From the NCBI GenBank assembly GCA_964649895.1, contig CAZYRX010000005.1, positions 1 through 64,000 on the forward strand: 64,000 nt of DNA, written 5' to 3'. A program made the translations under genes and the position numbers. The stretch comes from Halanaerobium sp964649895 (GTDB lineage: Bacteria > Bacillota > Halanaerobiia > Halanaerobiales > Halanaerobiaceae). Below are positions 25,217 through 33,923 of this stretch, piece after piece. The notes beneath the pieces were generated by a model, which was not told where the DNA came from, did not search any database, and saw only the letters and a list, made by a program, of their open reading frames with translations. The stretch's first letter is position 1; every line of letters starts with the position of its first letter.

Positions 25217-26998
25217 TCAACGAGCAATTTTTAGATAAAATGTAAATTTACTTCCTTTTCCTTCTTCACTTTCTACACTAATCTCACTGCTGTGCTGTTT
25301 AATGATATTTCTTACTATAGATAAACCAATACCAGTCCCCCCCATTGAACGAGAGCGAGCTTTATCAACTCTATAAAATCTTTCAAAAATTCTTTTTTTA
25401 TCTTCTTCAGGAATTCCAATCCCAGAATCTTTAATAGAAAAAAACATCTTATCACCTGATTTTTTTACTTCTATATTAATATTACCACCTTCAGGTGTAT
25501 ACTTAATAGCATTATCAAGCAAATTAATAATTACCTGTTCAATCTGCTGTTTAACCATATATACAGGAGGTAAATTATCTTCTACATTTAGTTTTATATC
25601 TATATTTTTTCTATATGCATTATCTGCCAGCAAATTATAAACCTTATCAAGCACCTCACTAAAACTTTCTGGTTTTAAATCAAATGTTTGAGACTCAATT
25701 TCTGATAAATTAAGAAGATCTTTTATTAATATAGAAAGACGATCTGTTTCTTCTTTGATAATTCTTAAAAATTTATTTCTGATTTTCTGGTCTTTAATAT
25801 CACTTTCGATTAGTGTGTCCAGATAACCTAAAATAGAAGTAAGTGGTGTCCGGAGTTCATGAGATACATTTGCCACAAAGTCATTCCTAACTGTTTCTAA
25901 TTTTCTTAATTCGGTAATATCTGTTAATACAATAACTCCTCCATTAATATTATCTTCTTGATCAATTAATGGAATAAATGTTGCTTGAATAATTTTCTTA
26001 TCTGGATTCTGATAATTTATTTCTCTACTTATACTTTCCTTTTTCTCCAGAGCTCTTTCTAAATACATATCAATTCTATGGCTGAATAAAGAACTTATTA
26101 ATTCTTTACCTTTAATCTGTTCTTTATCTATATTAAATATTTCTTGAGCAGCTGGATTAATTAATGTGATTTTCCCATCTTTATCTGTTGCAATAACACC
26201 ATCCACCATACTGTTCATTATCGCTTCAATACGATTTTTCTCCTGTGAAATTTCTCCAATCTTTTCTTCAAGTTCAGAAGCCATATAATTAAACATTTTC
26301 GCCAGATTTTCTATTTCATTGTTATACTTTCTAACAGGTATACGCTGACTTAAATCACCTTCAGAAATTTTTCCAGCTGTTTCTGTCATCTTTTCTAAAG
26401 GTTTTACGATACCAGATGTTAACTTCCAGCTCAAAAATATTGTTATAAAAGCTAATATAATGAAGAAAAACAAATAACTTTTTATGTCATCTATTAATAT
26501 TTCTCTAATAAGATCTAATGACCTCGCTGATCTCAAAACACCTACTGTTTCTCCATCTTCAACTATAGCTTGAGCAAGATAAAGCATATCTTCTTCAATA
26601 GTATTGCTGTATCTAGTTGAACTTTCTGCAGTTTTGTTCTCTAATGCGGATTTAATCTCAGGCCTATTTCGATGATTATCCATTTCAGTTATTTCGTGAT
26701 GTGAATCTGCTAAAACTTTTCCATTCAAATCTACAATAGTAATTCTGCTTTCTGTACTATTAGACCAAACTTTAGCCTTATTTTCTAAATAGGTAGAATT
26801 GAAATTAAATCCATCTTCTTTAATTTCATCAATCATCAGATTTGTATAATGTTCCAAACTTATTTTTTCCTGCTCAAGATAAAAATTACGATGATTATTA
26901 CTAAAATAATAAAAACTTAGAGCAATAATTAACAACTGTATAATAATGAATATAATAAAAAGACGGTTTTTTATCCCAATTTTATTCCATTTTAACAA
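25217..26998 (-). CDS. phoR: Phosphate-sensing histidine kinase
   Basis: 593 aa. TM helix 13-32, an extracytoplasmic sensor domain 33-172 of the PhoR-type PAS/Cache fold, TM 174-192, HAMP 193-245, PAS 255-365, HisKA with phospho-acceptor His380 (NVSHELRTPLTSILGYLDTL), and HATPase 475-590 with NLLDNAIKYTPEGG, GIGIPEEDKKRIFERFYR and GTGIGLSIV. It phosphorylates PhoP when phosphate is scarce. TTG start with AGAGGGGTGGGG seven bases upstream; it overlaps phoP by 17 bases. Confidence 0.94.
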   Translation of the reverse strand: MLKWNKIGIKNRLFIIFIIIQLLIIALSFYYFSNNHRNFYLEQEKISLEHYTNLMIDEIKEDGFNFNSTYLENKAKVWSNSTESRITIVDLNGKVLADSHHEITEMDNHRNRPEIKSALENKTAESSTRYSNTIEEDMLYLAQAIVEDGETVGVLRSARSLDLIREILIDDIKSYLFFFIILAFITIFLSWKLTSGIVKPLEKMTETAGKISEGDLSQRIPVRKYNNEIENLAKMFNYMASELEEKIGEISQEKNRIEAIMNSMVDGVIATDKDGKITLINPAAQEIFNIDKEQIKGKELISSLFSHRIDMYLERALEKKESISREINYQNPDKKIIQATFIPLIDQEDNINGGVIVLTDITELRKLETVRNDFVANVSHELRTPLTSILGYLDTLIESDIKDQKIRNKFLRIIKEETDRLSILIKDLLNLSEIESQTFDLKPESFSEVLDKVYNLLADNAYRKNIDIKLNVEDNLPPVYMVKQQIEQVIINLLDNAIKYTPEGGNINIEVKKSGDKMFFSIKDSGIGIPEEDKKRIFERFYRVDKARSRSMGGTGIGLSIVRNIIKQHSSEISVESEEGKGSKFTFYLKIAR

Positions 26999-27671
26999 AT
27001 TTATACCCCACCCCTCTAACTGTTTTAATTAGCTCTTCTTTAATCTTCTTACGCAATCTTCTTATATGAACATCTACTGTTCTTGTATCTCCTGCATATT
27101 CATACCCCCAAATTTTCTCTAACAAAAGATTTCTGCTGAGAACTCTCCCTTGATTAATAATTAAGTATCTCAACAGTTCAAATTCTTTAGGAGTTAAAAT
27201 TATTTTTTCACCTTTAAATTCAACTTCATGTCTAGAAATATCCAGGTTCAAATGACCTATTGTTATTATTTCATCTGCTATCATTTCATCAGTATTTTTT
27301 ACTTCTTTTATTCTTCTAAATATAGCTTTAATTCTTGCAATTAATTCTCTTGGACTAAATGGCTTAGTCATATAGTCATCTGCACCCATTTCTAACCCGA
27401 GAATTCTTTCTACTTCTTCTCCTTTTGCAGTTAACATTATTATAGGTATTTTTCTTAATTTATCATTATTTCTTATTTCTTTACAAACTTCCATACCATC
27501 AATTTCAGGAAGCATTAAATCTAAAACAATAAGATCTACTTCACTATTTAATTTTTCCAATGCTTCTTTACCATCAGCAGCTTTGACAACACTAAAACCA
27601 GCATTTTTTAGATTAAACTCAATTAATTCTCGTATATTTTTCTCATCTTCAACAACCAAGATTTTTTCCAT
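26982..27671 (-). CDS. phoP: Phosphate response regulator
   Basis: OmpR/PhoB-family regulator, 229 aa: receiver domain 1-120 with acidic pocket ED (9-10), phospho-acceptor Asp51 and Lys104-type KPF, then a winged helix domain from about 130 ending VRGVGYKF. Binds Pho boxes such as the one before pstS. GGGAGG lies before the ATG; promoter proposed at 27694-27722. Confidence 0.94.
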   Translation of the reverse strand: MEKILVVEDEKNIRELIEFNLKNAGFSVVKAADGKEALEKLNSEVDLIVLDLMLPEIDGMEVCKEIRNNDKLRKIPIIMLTAKGEEVERILGLEMGADDYMTKPFSPRELIARIKAIFRRIKEVKNTDEMIADEIITIGHLNLDISRHEVEFKGEKIILTPKEFELLRYLIINQGRVLSRNLLLEKIWGYEYAGDTRTVDVHIRRLRKKIKEELIKTVRGVGYKFVKME

Positions 27672-27693
27672 AGCAAATCCTCCCGGATCTTAT

Positions 27694-27722
27694 ATTTTAA
27701 ACAAAATTACATGCATCATCAA
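27694..27722 (-). promoter_or_regulatory. Candidate phoP-phoR promoter
   Basis: Minus strand TTGATG (27717-27722), 17 nt, TAAAAT (27694-27699). Weaker than the other promoters listed here. Confidence 0.45.
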
Positions 27723-27751
27723 AAAAACAATTCATTTTCTTAATTGCCACT

Positions 27752-28036
27752 TATGTTGAAACGGCTTTACTTTTATTTAATCATGATAAGTTGTTTATCT
27801 ATTTCAAATATCCTCCAGAGAAAATGTTTATCTGATTTTGCACTTCAGACGGAATAGCTTTGATTATAATACTAACAAAGATGGTAACTTATCTTAATTA
27901 ACACTTCAATTGGAACAGATTTGAATACAATTGATTATGAAAAAGTTTTTTCCATGTCTGAGTGAAACGAGTTAGAAAAAACTCATAATCATTTGTAAAT
28001 GAAAATCGTAGTGGAAATTGTGGTTAATTAAGATAA
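27752..28036. repeat. Degenerate repeats and a 148-nt imperfect inverted-repeat structure
   Basis: The 450-nt gap between nptA and phoP holds (a) three degenerate direct copies of a CACTT-N4/5-GGAA-N-AG-N-TTTGA-type motif starting near 27753, 27841 and 27902, and (b) a large inverted repeat 27889-28036 with perfect 14-bp ends (TTATCTTAATTAAC and its complement at 28023-28036) and an inner pair GATTATGA...GTTTTTTC (27932-27951) against 27975-27990. The whole can fold as one long hairpin on either strand. No reading frame covers it. Structured RNA, a degenerate miniature element or a regulator site are all possible. Confidence 0.6.
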
Positions 28037-28061
28037 TGAACTATCTATATTATAGCAAAAA

Positions 28062-28085
28062 GAGACTCCTTAAAAAAGGAGTCTC
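28062..28085 (-). terminator. Terminator of nptA
   Basis: Stem GAGACTCCT/AGGAGTCTC (28062-28070, 28077-28085) with T5 on the minus strand, 40 nt after the nptA stop. Confidence 0.9.
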
Positions 28086-28123
28086 AATAAAAATAAAGTA
28101 TTATTATGTTAAATCTTTGTAAA

Positions 28124-29806
28124 CTAAACAGCTTTTTCCTCAGATTCACCATCATAAATTTCAATAATACTGTGAGCAATATCAGCCATTTGATCACTAA
28201 TATGCTCTAAATTGTCAAGAATTTCTAAAAGGATAATTCCTGAACTAGGATCACAGACTGACTTATCAGATCTTTTAATCCTGCTGATACTTTCATGTCT
28301 AAACTGGATCTGCATTTTATCCAGTCTTTCTTCAGCTTCAAGAATCTCAGCAGCTATAGCAAGATCATCTGTTTCAATTAATTGACCCGTTTTATCAAGT
28401 ACATCACAAACAATCTCATATACTTCTTTAATAGTATTTTGGGCATCTTCAGAAAATGTTAATTTGTTTTCAGTTCTTTCTTCTATAAGATTGGCAATTT
28501 CATCTGCATCATCAGCAATACTCTCAATATCATCAACAACTGCAAAATATTTATCCAGAGTTCTAATATCTACTTCGTTTAACTGTGCCTGAGGAATTTT
28601 TTGAATAAAATGAAGCAGTTCTTCTTCCATTTCATTAACAATAACTTCATGTCGTCTAATTTTTTTAACTGCTTTATCTTCATTACTTAAAAATGCTGCA
28701 ACTGAGTCACATACCATATTACGAGAAATTTCATGCATTGCTATAATTTCTTTTTTAACCTGATCAATTGCTACATATGGTGTGCTGAGCATTCTTTCAT
28801 CGATAAAGGTAGTTCCACGTTTTAAAGCAGTTTCTTCTCCAGGAATAATCTTTTTGACCAAATAAACCATAAAAGCTGTAAATGGTAACCAGATTAATGT
28901 ATTTAAAACATTGAAAAATGTGTGAGTATTAGCAAGTAATCTTTCTGTAGAAGGATTAACCTGACCGAAATAACCACTTACTGTTATTAGTAAGTTTTGT
29001 ATGCCTGTAGAAAAATCTGGTATTAAATATAGAAAACCAATCATTAGACCTGCACCAAGCACATTAAATAGAAAGTGTGCAGCTGCAGCTCGTTTTGCAG
29101 TTAGATTAGCTCCTATAGCTGATAAAATAGCAGTAACTGTTGTACCAATGTTGCTGCCTAAAAGAATTGGGATGGCAGAATTATAATCTATCGCTCCTGC
29201 TGTGACAAGACCTAACAAAATACCAAAAGATGCGCTACTGCTCTGAACCATTACTGTGACAACAATACCAGTTAAGACTCCTAAAATTGGATACTGAGAA
29301 AAACTTTCCATCCAATTTACAAAAACAGGTGAATTTCGAAGCGGACTCATCGTATCACCCATAGTCTCTAAGCCTAAGAATAATAATCCAAATCCAAGAA
29401 TCACCTGACCTATGTACTGAAATTTTTTACTTCTAGAGAAAAGATAAGTAAATGCTCCAATTGCAATGGCATGAAAAGCATAATCACCCAATTTGAAAGC
29501 AATTAACTGAGCGGTGATTGTTGTACCAATATTTGCCCCCATGATTACTCCAACAGATTGAGCTAGTGTCATTAATCCAGCATTAACAAAACCAACTACC
29601 ATAACTGTGGTTGCACTACTGCTCTGAATAATTGAAGTGACAACTGTTCCAACACCTACCCCCATAATAGGTTTGGATGTCATTACAGCAAGAAAATGCC
29701 TCAATTTTTTCCCGGCAGTTTTTTGTAATCCTTCACTCATCTGTTTCATACCATAAATAAACAGGCCTAAACCGCCAAATAAACCTACAGCCAATTCAAA
29801 TCCCAA
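28124..29806 (-). CDS. nptA: Na+/phosphate symporter with C-terminal PhoU-like domain
   Basis: Na/Pi-cotransporter II family, 560 aa. Two inverted membrane repeats, each with the QSSS signature (IIQSSSATTVMVVGF and MVQSSSASFGILLG), span residues 1-320; residues about 350-545 form a PhoU-like helical domain with RHE and metal-pattern acidic helices. It imports phosphate with Na+, complementing Pst. TTG start with GGGGAGA five bases upstream. Between the veg terminator and its own; next to phoP, so probably part of the local phosphate block. Symbol by analogy with bacterial NptA/YjbB. Confidence 0.88.
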   Translation of the reverse strand: MGFELAVGLFGGLGLFIYGMKQMSEGLQKTAGKKLRHFLAVMTSKPIMGVGVGTVVTSIIQSSSATTVMVVGFVNAGLMTLAQSVGVIMGANIGTTITAQLIAFKLGDYAFHAIAIGAFTYLFSRSKKFQYIGQVILGFGLLFLGLETMGDTMSPLRNSPVFVNWMESFSQYPILGVLTGIVVTVMVQSSSASFGILLGLVTAGAIDYNSAIPILLGSNIGTTVTAILSAIGANLTAKRAAAAHFLFNVLGAGLMIGFLYLIPDFSTGIQNLLITVSGYFGQVNPSTERLLANTHTFFNVLNTLIWLPFTAFMVYLVKKIIPGEETALKRGTTFIDERMLSTPYVAIDQVKKEIIAMHEISRNMVCDSVAAFLSNEDKAVKKIRRHEVIVNEMEEELLHFIQKIPQAQLNEVDIRTLDKYFAVVDDIESIADDADEIANLIEERTENKLTFSEDAQNTIKEVYEIVCDVLDKTGQLIETDDLAIAAEILEAEERLDKMQIQFRHESISRIKRSDKSVCDPSSGIILLEILDNLEHISDQMADIAHSIIEIYDGESEEKAV

Positions 29807-29904
29807 ATAAATCTCCCCTTTCTGTTCAGAGATTACTATTATTAATTTGTTTTTAACTCGAATTGTCTTTTATTTTGATAGCATAATAAACAGACAGGAA
29901 AAAA

Positions 29905-29924
29905 AGCAGCCTTAATTGGCTGCT
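29905..29924 (-). terminator. Terminator of veg
   Basis: AGCAGCC/GGCTGCT stem (29905-29911, 29918-29924), six-base loop, T7 on the minus strand. Confidence 0.9.
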
Positions 29925-29951
29925 ATTTGATTAGAAAAAAATAAAAATATA

Positions 29952-30209
29952 TTAAAAACCTATTTTTACTTCATCATCTTTCGATTTTATAACTACATCA
30001 TCTGTTAATAGATCAGCATAAGTATAAGAAAGACGCCTGATTTGATTATGGTCTTTAATTCTAACAACAAATACATTTCTGTGCGTCTTTTCTAAGACTC
30101 CTTCTTTTTCTACTGCTTTTCTTCTACCTCGATTAGCTTTGACACTAACTCTATGGCCTACAAAAGATTTAACCTCTTCTTTTATCTGGTCTAAAACATT
30201 TTCTTTCAT
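29952..30209 (-). CDS. veg: Veg protein
   Basis: 85 aa, Veg family (a small SH3-like beta protein). The signature VGHRVSVKANRGRRKAVEKE is at about residues 17-36. In Bacillus Veg stimulates biofilm matrix expression; the molecular role is unclear. It lies next to ksgA in both genomes. ATG at 30209 has GGGGTGAG five bases upstream. Confidence 0.92.
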   Translation of the reverse strand: MKENVLDQIKEEVKSFVGHRVSVKANRGRRKAVEKEGVLEKTHRNVFVVRIKDHNQIRRLSYTYADLLTDDVVIKSKDDEVKIGF

Positions 30210-30247
30210 CAAAGCTCACCCCGCTTGTAAAAGACAATTCATGAGTA

Positions 30248-30276
30248 ATTATATCATAATAAATTATTTTTAGCAA
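30248..30276 (-). promoter_or_regulatory. Promoter of veg
   Basis: Minus strand TTGCTA (30271-30276), 17 nt, TATAAT (30248-30253). Confidence 0.7.
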
Positions 30277-30304
30277 AAGCAGAGAAGATGACTTTATATT
30301 GTGA

Positions 30305-30784
30305 TTATTTAGTGAATTTATCAGCAACCGTGGAAGCAGCATAAGCATCAGGTTTAATATATGCTTCAAATCCACTACCCACAACCATTCCTACTACTTC
30401 TTTTATAATCTGATTTGTGGGACCATTTTCACCTACATCGATGTGTACCTCAATATCAACATTTTCCTCAGCAATTTCCTCTGAAGCTAAAAGAGAAGTT
30501 AACTCCCCAGCAACTTTAAGGCTTCTTGAGACTTCATAAAATATCCTCTGCTTCATACCAGCCTTAAATTCTATGCTGCTTTTATGGTAAAAATAGCGGC
30601 CCCCTCTCCCCACACGATAAATTACTATAGCTGTTACAAAAACTGCTTCATCAAAACCGGGCTGAGAATCAGTACCAACTATTAATCTGTAGTCATGACT
30701 ATGCTCTGATCTTACAAACTCCATAATTTTTTCAAAAGTATCTTCAACTGTCAACATACCTTCCTTAGGACTGATAAAATTCAT
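30305..30784 (-). CDS. YkuK/DUF458 family ribonuclease H-like protein
   Basis: 159 aa, with the DUF458 pattern: LIVGTDSQPG (the first acidic residue of an RNase H-like fold), RGGRYFYH, and the C-terminal VHIDVGENGPTNQIIKEVVGMV. Homologues such as Bacillus YkuK have no established function; an RNase H-like role is inferred from fold only. AGGTGA precedes the ATG. It lies between ksgA and veg. Confidence 0.85.
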   Translation of the reverse strand: MNFISPKEGMLTVEDTFEKIMEFVRSEHSHDYRLIVGTDSQPGFDEAVFVTAIVIYRVGRGGRYFYHKSSIEFKAGMKQRIFYEVSRSLKVAGELTSLLASEEIAEENVDIEVHIDVGENGPTNQIIKEVVGMVVGSGFEAYIKPDAYAASTVADKFTK

Positions 30785-30856
30785 CCATTCACCTGCTCTC
30801 TTTTTTATATATAACTCAAATTTTTATTAGATATTTTGTTTAATCATTAGATATAT

Positions 30857-31765
30857 TTATATTGTATTTTCATCCTCATTATTTATCATTTTATAAATTC
30901 TATTACTTATAGAGATCATCTCTGATATAGAAAGCTTTTCACCTCTTTTTTTAATACCTATTCCTTCATCCTGTAGAGCTTTTGTTATTAAATCCCTATC
31001 TAAGTTGATTACAGCCGATTTGCTTAAGCTGTTTCTTAGTGTTTTCCTTCTCTGCTGAAAAATGGATTTAACTATTTTAAAGAAAAAGCTTTTATCTAAA
31101 ACTTTTTGCTGATATATATTTTTTTCATAAGGCTTTAAACTGACAATTACTGAGTCTACATCAGGACTTGGCATAAATACCGAAGAAGGTACCTGATGAA
31201 CAATCTCGGGTTTCATATGATATTGTACAGCAATACTTAAAGACCCGAATTTTTTAGTTCCAGGACCAGCACAAATTCTTTCTCCAACTTCTTTTTGCAC
31301 CATGAATACCAGCTGTTCCAATTCTAAACCACTTTCCAATACTCCCATTATGATAGGAGTGGTAACATAATAAGGGAGGTTAGCAATTAACTTAACAGGT
31401 CTCTTCTCTAAATTATATTTGGCAGCAGTATCTTTCCAATTCAAATCCACTGCATCCTCATTTATAAGCTTGAGTTTCTCTTCTTTATTAAAAAGGTCAT
31501 TTAAAACTTCAATCATTTCAGAATCTTTTTCTACTGCCAGAACACTACCTTCCTTCAAATTCTCCAGTAATGCTTGAGTTAAAGATCCGATTCCTGGGCC
31601 AACTTCAATTATAAACTCATCACCTTTAATATCTGCAGCAGAAATTATAATATCGATTATATTTGAATCAATTAAAAAATTTTGGCCTAGCCCATGTTTT
31701 AACTGCAAATTATATTTATTTAAGATTTTCTTTGTCTCAGAAGGAGATGCAATTTTATTTTTCAT
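30857..31765 (-). CDS. ksgA: 16S rRNA dimethyladenosine transferase
   Basis: Dimethylates the two adjacent adenosines in 16S helix 45 (A1518/A1519 in E. coli numbering). SAM motif I FIIEVGPGIGSLTQALLE, the target-base motif NLPYYVTTPII and the C-terminal helical domain with FFKIVKSIFQQRRKTL are all present; 302 aa. Start is ambiguous: ATG at 31765 with GGATGA ten bases upstream is preferred over ATG 31780, whose AAGG would touch the codon. Confidence 0.95.
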   Translation of the reverse strand: MKNKIASPSETKKILNKYNLQLKHGLGQNFLIDSNIIDIIISAADIKGDEFIIEVGPGIGSLTQALLENLKEGSVLAVEKDSEMIEVLNDLFNKEEKLKLINEDAVDLNWKDTAAKYNLEKRPVKLIANLPYYVTTPIIMGVLESGLELEQLVFMVQKEVGERICAGPGTKKFGSLSIAVQYHMKPEIVHQVPSSVFMPSPDVDSVIVSLKPYEKNIYQQKVLDKSFFFKIVKSIFQQRRKTLRNSLSKSAVINLDRDLITKALQDEGIGIKKRGEKLSISEMISISNRIYKMINNEDENTI

Positions 31766-31852
31766 ATTAATTATAATCATCCTTAAATTTAGTTATTTAA
31801 TGTTTTTATTTCTTGAGCAATGTGTTTTAAAGTAATTAATTATTGAATAATC

Positions 31853-32749
31853 CTATTCTTCTATAATTCTCTCACATAATCTGTGGGTTTTAAGGTCTGC
31901 ATTTAAAGAATCTAAATCCGGTTCTCCTTTTCTTGCCAATTCTAAAAATCTATCTATAATATCCACAAAGCCCCTATTATACCCCATCTTATTCCATCCC
32001 GGCACAAGAGAAATATTTTCACCATCATTTTGATACTTTATAACTTCTGTAACATTCTTAACTTTCATTTTTTGCTTAAAGCCCATAACTTCAACAACTT
32101 CTTCACCAACAGCACTATCTCTATTCATAATACCGACTGCAATATTCTCTTTTCCTTTAAGTGTCAGCATAACCCTTAAAAGACTGTCATCTTCAACATA
32201 TTTATCTATTTCAATAGATTTGATCTCATTTTCTCCATATAAATATAATATTGTATCAATTACATGAATAAAATCAATTAAAACTACATCTCTAACACTG
32301 TTTTTCCAAAGTTTCCTATTTTTCTGCATTGTAATAATCTTTGGACCACTTATTTCAAGCAAGGAATGGTATGTTGGAATATACCGACGGTTAAAACCAG
32401 TCATTAATACAACATTTTTGTCTTTTGCTATTTTAATTAATTCTTCTGTTTTATCAATACTGCATGTTATAGGCTTATCAACATAAGTTGGAATACCTCT
32501 TTCCAATAATTCTTTAACATAATCATAATGTGCTTCAGTAGCTGTATGAACAAATGCAGCATCAATATCTTCTTTTAATAATTCTGGAAATGAAGAATAA
32601 GTTTTATCAACACGATATTTTTTGGCTAGCCTATTTAACTCTTCTTCATTTCTAGTGCAAAAGTATGGTTCAACCTCTTCAATTTGGGTAATAATAGGAA
32701 GATATGCTTTCTGTGCAATATTACCCAGACCAATTACTGCTGTTTTCAT
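31853..32749 (-). CDS. Gfo/Idh/MocA family NAD(P)-dependent oxidoreductase
   Basis: 298 aa. The N-terminal Rossmann domain has VIGLGNIAQKAYLPII, and TYVDKPITCSIDKTEELI holds the EKP-type catalytic Lys motif (here DKP). The substrate (sugar, inositol or UDP-sugar type) cannot be assigned. Monocistronic by spacing; it separates tatD from ksgA, which are close together in Bacillus. AAGGGG lies ten bases before the ATG. Confidence 0.82.
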   Translation of the reverse strand: MKTAVIGLGNIAQKAYLPIITQIEEVEPYFCTRNEEELNRLAKKYRVDKTYSSFPELLKEDIDAAFVHTATEAHYDYVKELLERGIPTYVDKPITCSIDKTEELIKIAKDKNVVLMTGFNRRYIPTYHSLLEISGPKIITMQKNRKLWKNSVRDVVLIDFIHVIDTILYLYGENEIKSIEIDKYVEDDSLLRVMLTLKGKENIAVGIMNRDSAVGEEVVEVMGFKQKMKVKNVTEVIKYQNDGENISLVPGWNKMGYNRGFVDIIDRFLELARKGEPDLDSLNADLKTHRLCERIIEE

Positions 32750-32847
32750 AATGAACCAACCCCTTTATTCAGCTTTAAAAATAGTCACTTATTTAAAATT
32801 TAATTATAATATAAAATCAATAAGTATTTATATTTCTATTTCATAAT

Positions 32848-33615
32848 TTAAATCTTATAAATTTTTTCAGCATTTTCACTTGTAATTTCAGCTAATTCTT
32901 CAGGAGCAATTTTTTTGATTTCCGCTGCCTTTTTGAGAATATACTGCAGGTATGAAGGTTCATTTCTTTTACCTCTATTTGGAGAAGGTGTTAAATATGG
33001 AGAATCAGTTTCTAACAAAATTCTATTAAGCGGCATTTTTTCTAATGCTTTTCTGATTTCTTCAGCACTATTAAAAGTAATTAAACCTCCAAAAGCAGCA
33101 TAATAATCTCGTTCAATGATTTTTTCTATCAACTCAGGTCCATATGCATAGCAGTGAAAAATCAAATCAGCTGAAAAGTCAGCAACTTGATCTATGACAT
33201 TGAGAGTTTCATTTCCCGCAGATCTCGAATGAATAACAACAGGCAAATCTAATTCTTTAGCTAAATATAAATGTTTTTCAAAGGCTTCTTTTTGTTTTTC
33301 TCTTGGGGAATTATTATAATAGAAGTCCAGCCCCGTCTCTCCTATAGCTTTAACTTTATTATTTAAAGCAAGTGCTTTTATTTCTGCAAGGCTTTCCGTA
33401 TTCAAAGTATCTGCATCATGAGGATGAATACCAACAACAGCATATATGTTATCATATTTTTCAGCAAGTTTTACTGATCTTCTGCTGGATTCAATATCTG
33501 CTCCAATGTTAAATATTTTTTCTACTCCTACCTCTCCAGCTCTTTTTAATACTTCATCTCTATCCTTATCATACTGCTCAAAATCTAAATGTGCATGAGT
33601 GTCAATTAGTCTCAA
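32848..33615 (-). CDS. tatD: TatD family metal-dependent deoxyribonuclease
   Basis: 255 aa TIM-barrel hydrolase. Metal ligands are visible in DTHAHLDF, GETGLDFYY, PVVIHSR, FHCYAYGP and LETDSPYL. Family members are 3'-5' DNases or D-aminoacyl-tRNA-related enzymes; activity here is by similarity. TTG start with AGGAGG seven bases upstream. Confidence 0.93.
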   Translation of the reverse strand: MRLIDTHAHLDFEQYDKDRDEVLKRAGEVGVEKIFNIGADIESSRRSVKLAEKYDNIYAVVGIHPHDADTLNTESLAEIKALALNNKVKAIGETGLDFYYNNSPREKQKEAFEKHLYLAKELDLPVVIHSRSAGNETLNVIDQVADFSADLIFHCYAYGPELIEKIIERDYYAAFGGLITFNSAEEIRKALEKMPLNRILLETDSPYLTPSPNRGKRNEPSYLQYILKKAAEIKKIAPEELAEITSENAEKIYKI

Positions 33616-33862
33616 TCTCTTTCCTCCTAAGCTTTTCTTGCAAAATAATTGATATTATTAGTATATATTATAACACTTTAATAGTAGAAATTAAATTACT
33701 TAAACACATTATTACTTTTTATTAGCAAATTTTATGATACTAAATTCATAAATTACTGAAATTACCGCTTATATTGGCAGCATTAGAGATAGAAGCTCTA
33801 ATTGAAAAATCTTTAAATAAAATAAAAATTATAATAATTCACTAAGATAAAATTTAAGGTAC
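33616..33862. other. Intergenic stretch with little visible content
   Basis: Between tatD and the purL terminator. Apart from a 7-bp hairpin (ATTAGAG/CTCTAAT, 33782-33788 and 33796-33802) I see no gene, RNA or repeat. A TATAAT-like -10 for tatD lies near 33672 but without a convincing -35. Confidence 0.5.
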
Positions 33863-33900
33863 CTGCTTTGAGCATTAATGCTTAATAATGCTCAAAGCAG
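33863..33900 (-). terminator. Terminator of purL
   Basis: Perfect 15-bp stem with an eight-base loop (33863-33877, 33886-33900), starting about 20 nt after the purL stop. The downstream minus-strand sequence is only moderately T-rich. Confidence 0.7.
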
Positions 33901-33923
33901 ATACCTATTCTTAACCCGATATT

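Noticed and set aside
27889..28036. 6S RNA or a known riboswitch
   Set aside because: I could not recognise any family core; the structure is one near-symmetrical hairpin.
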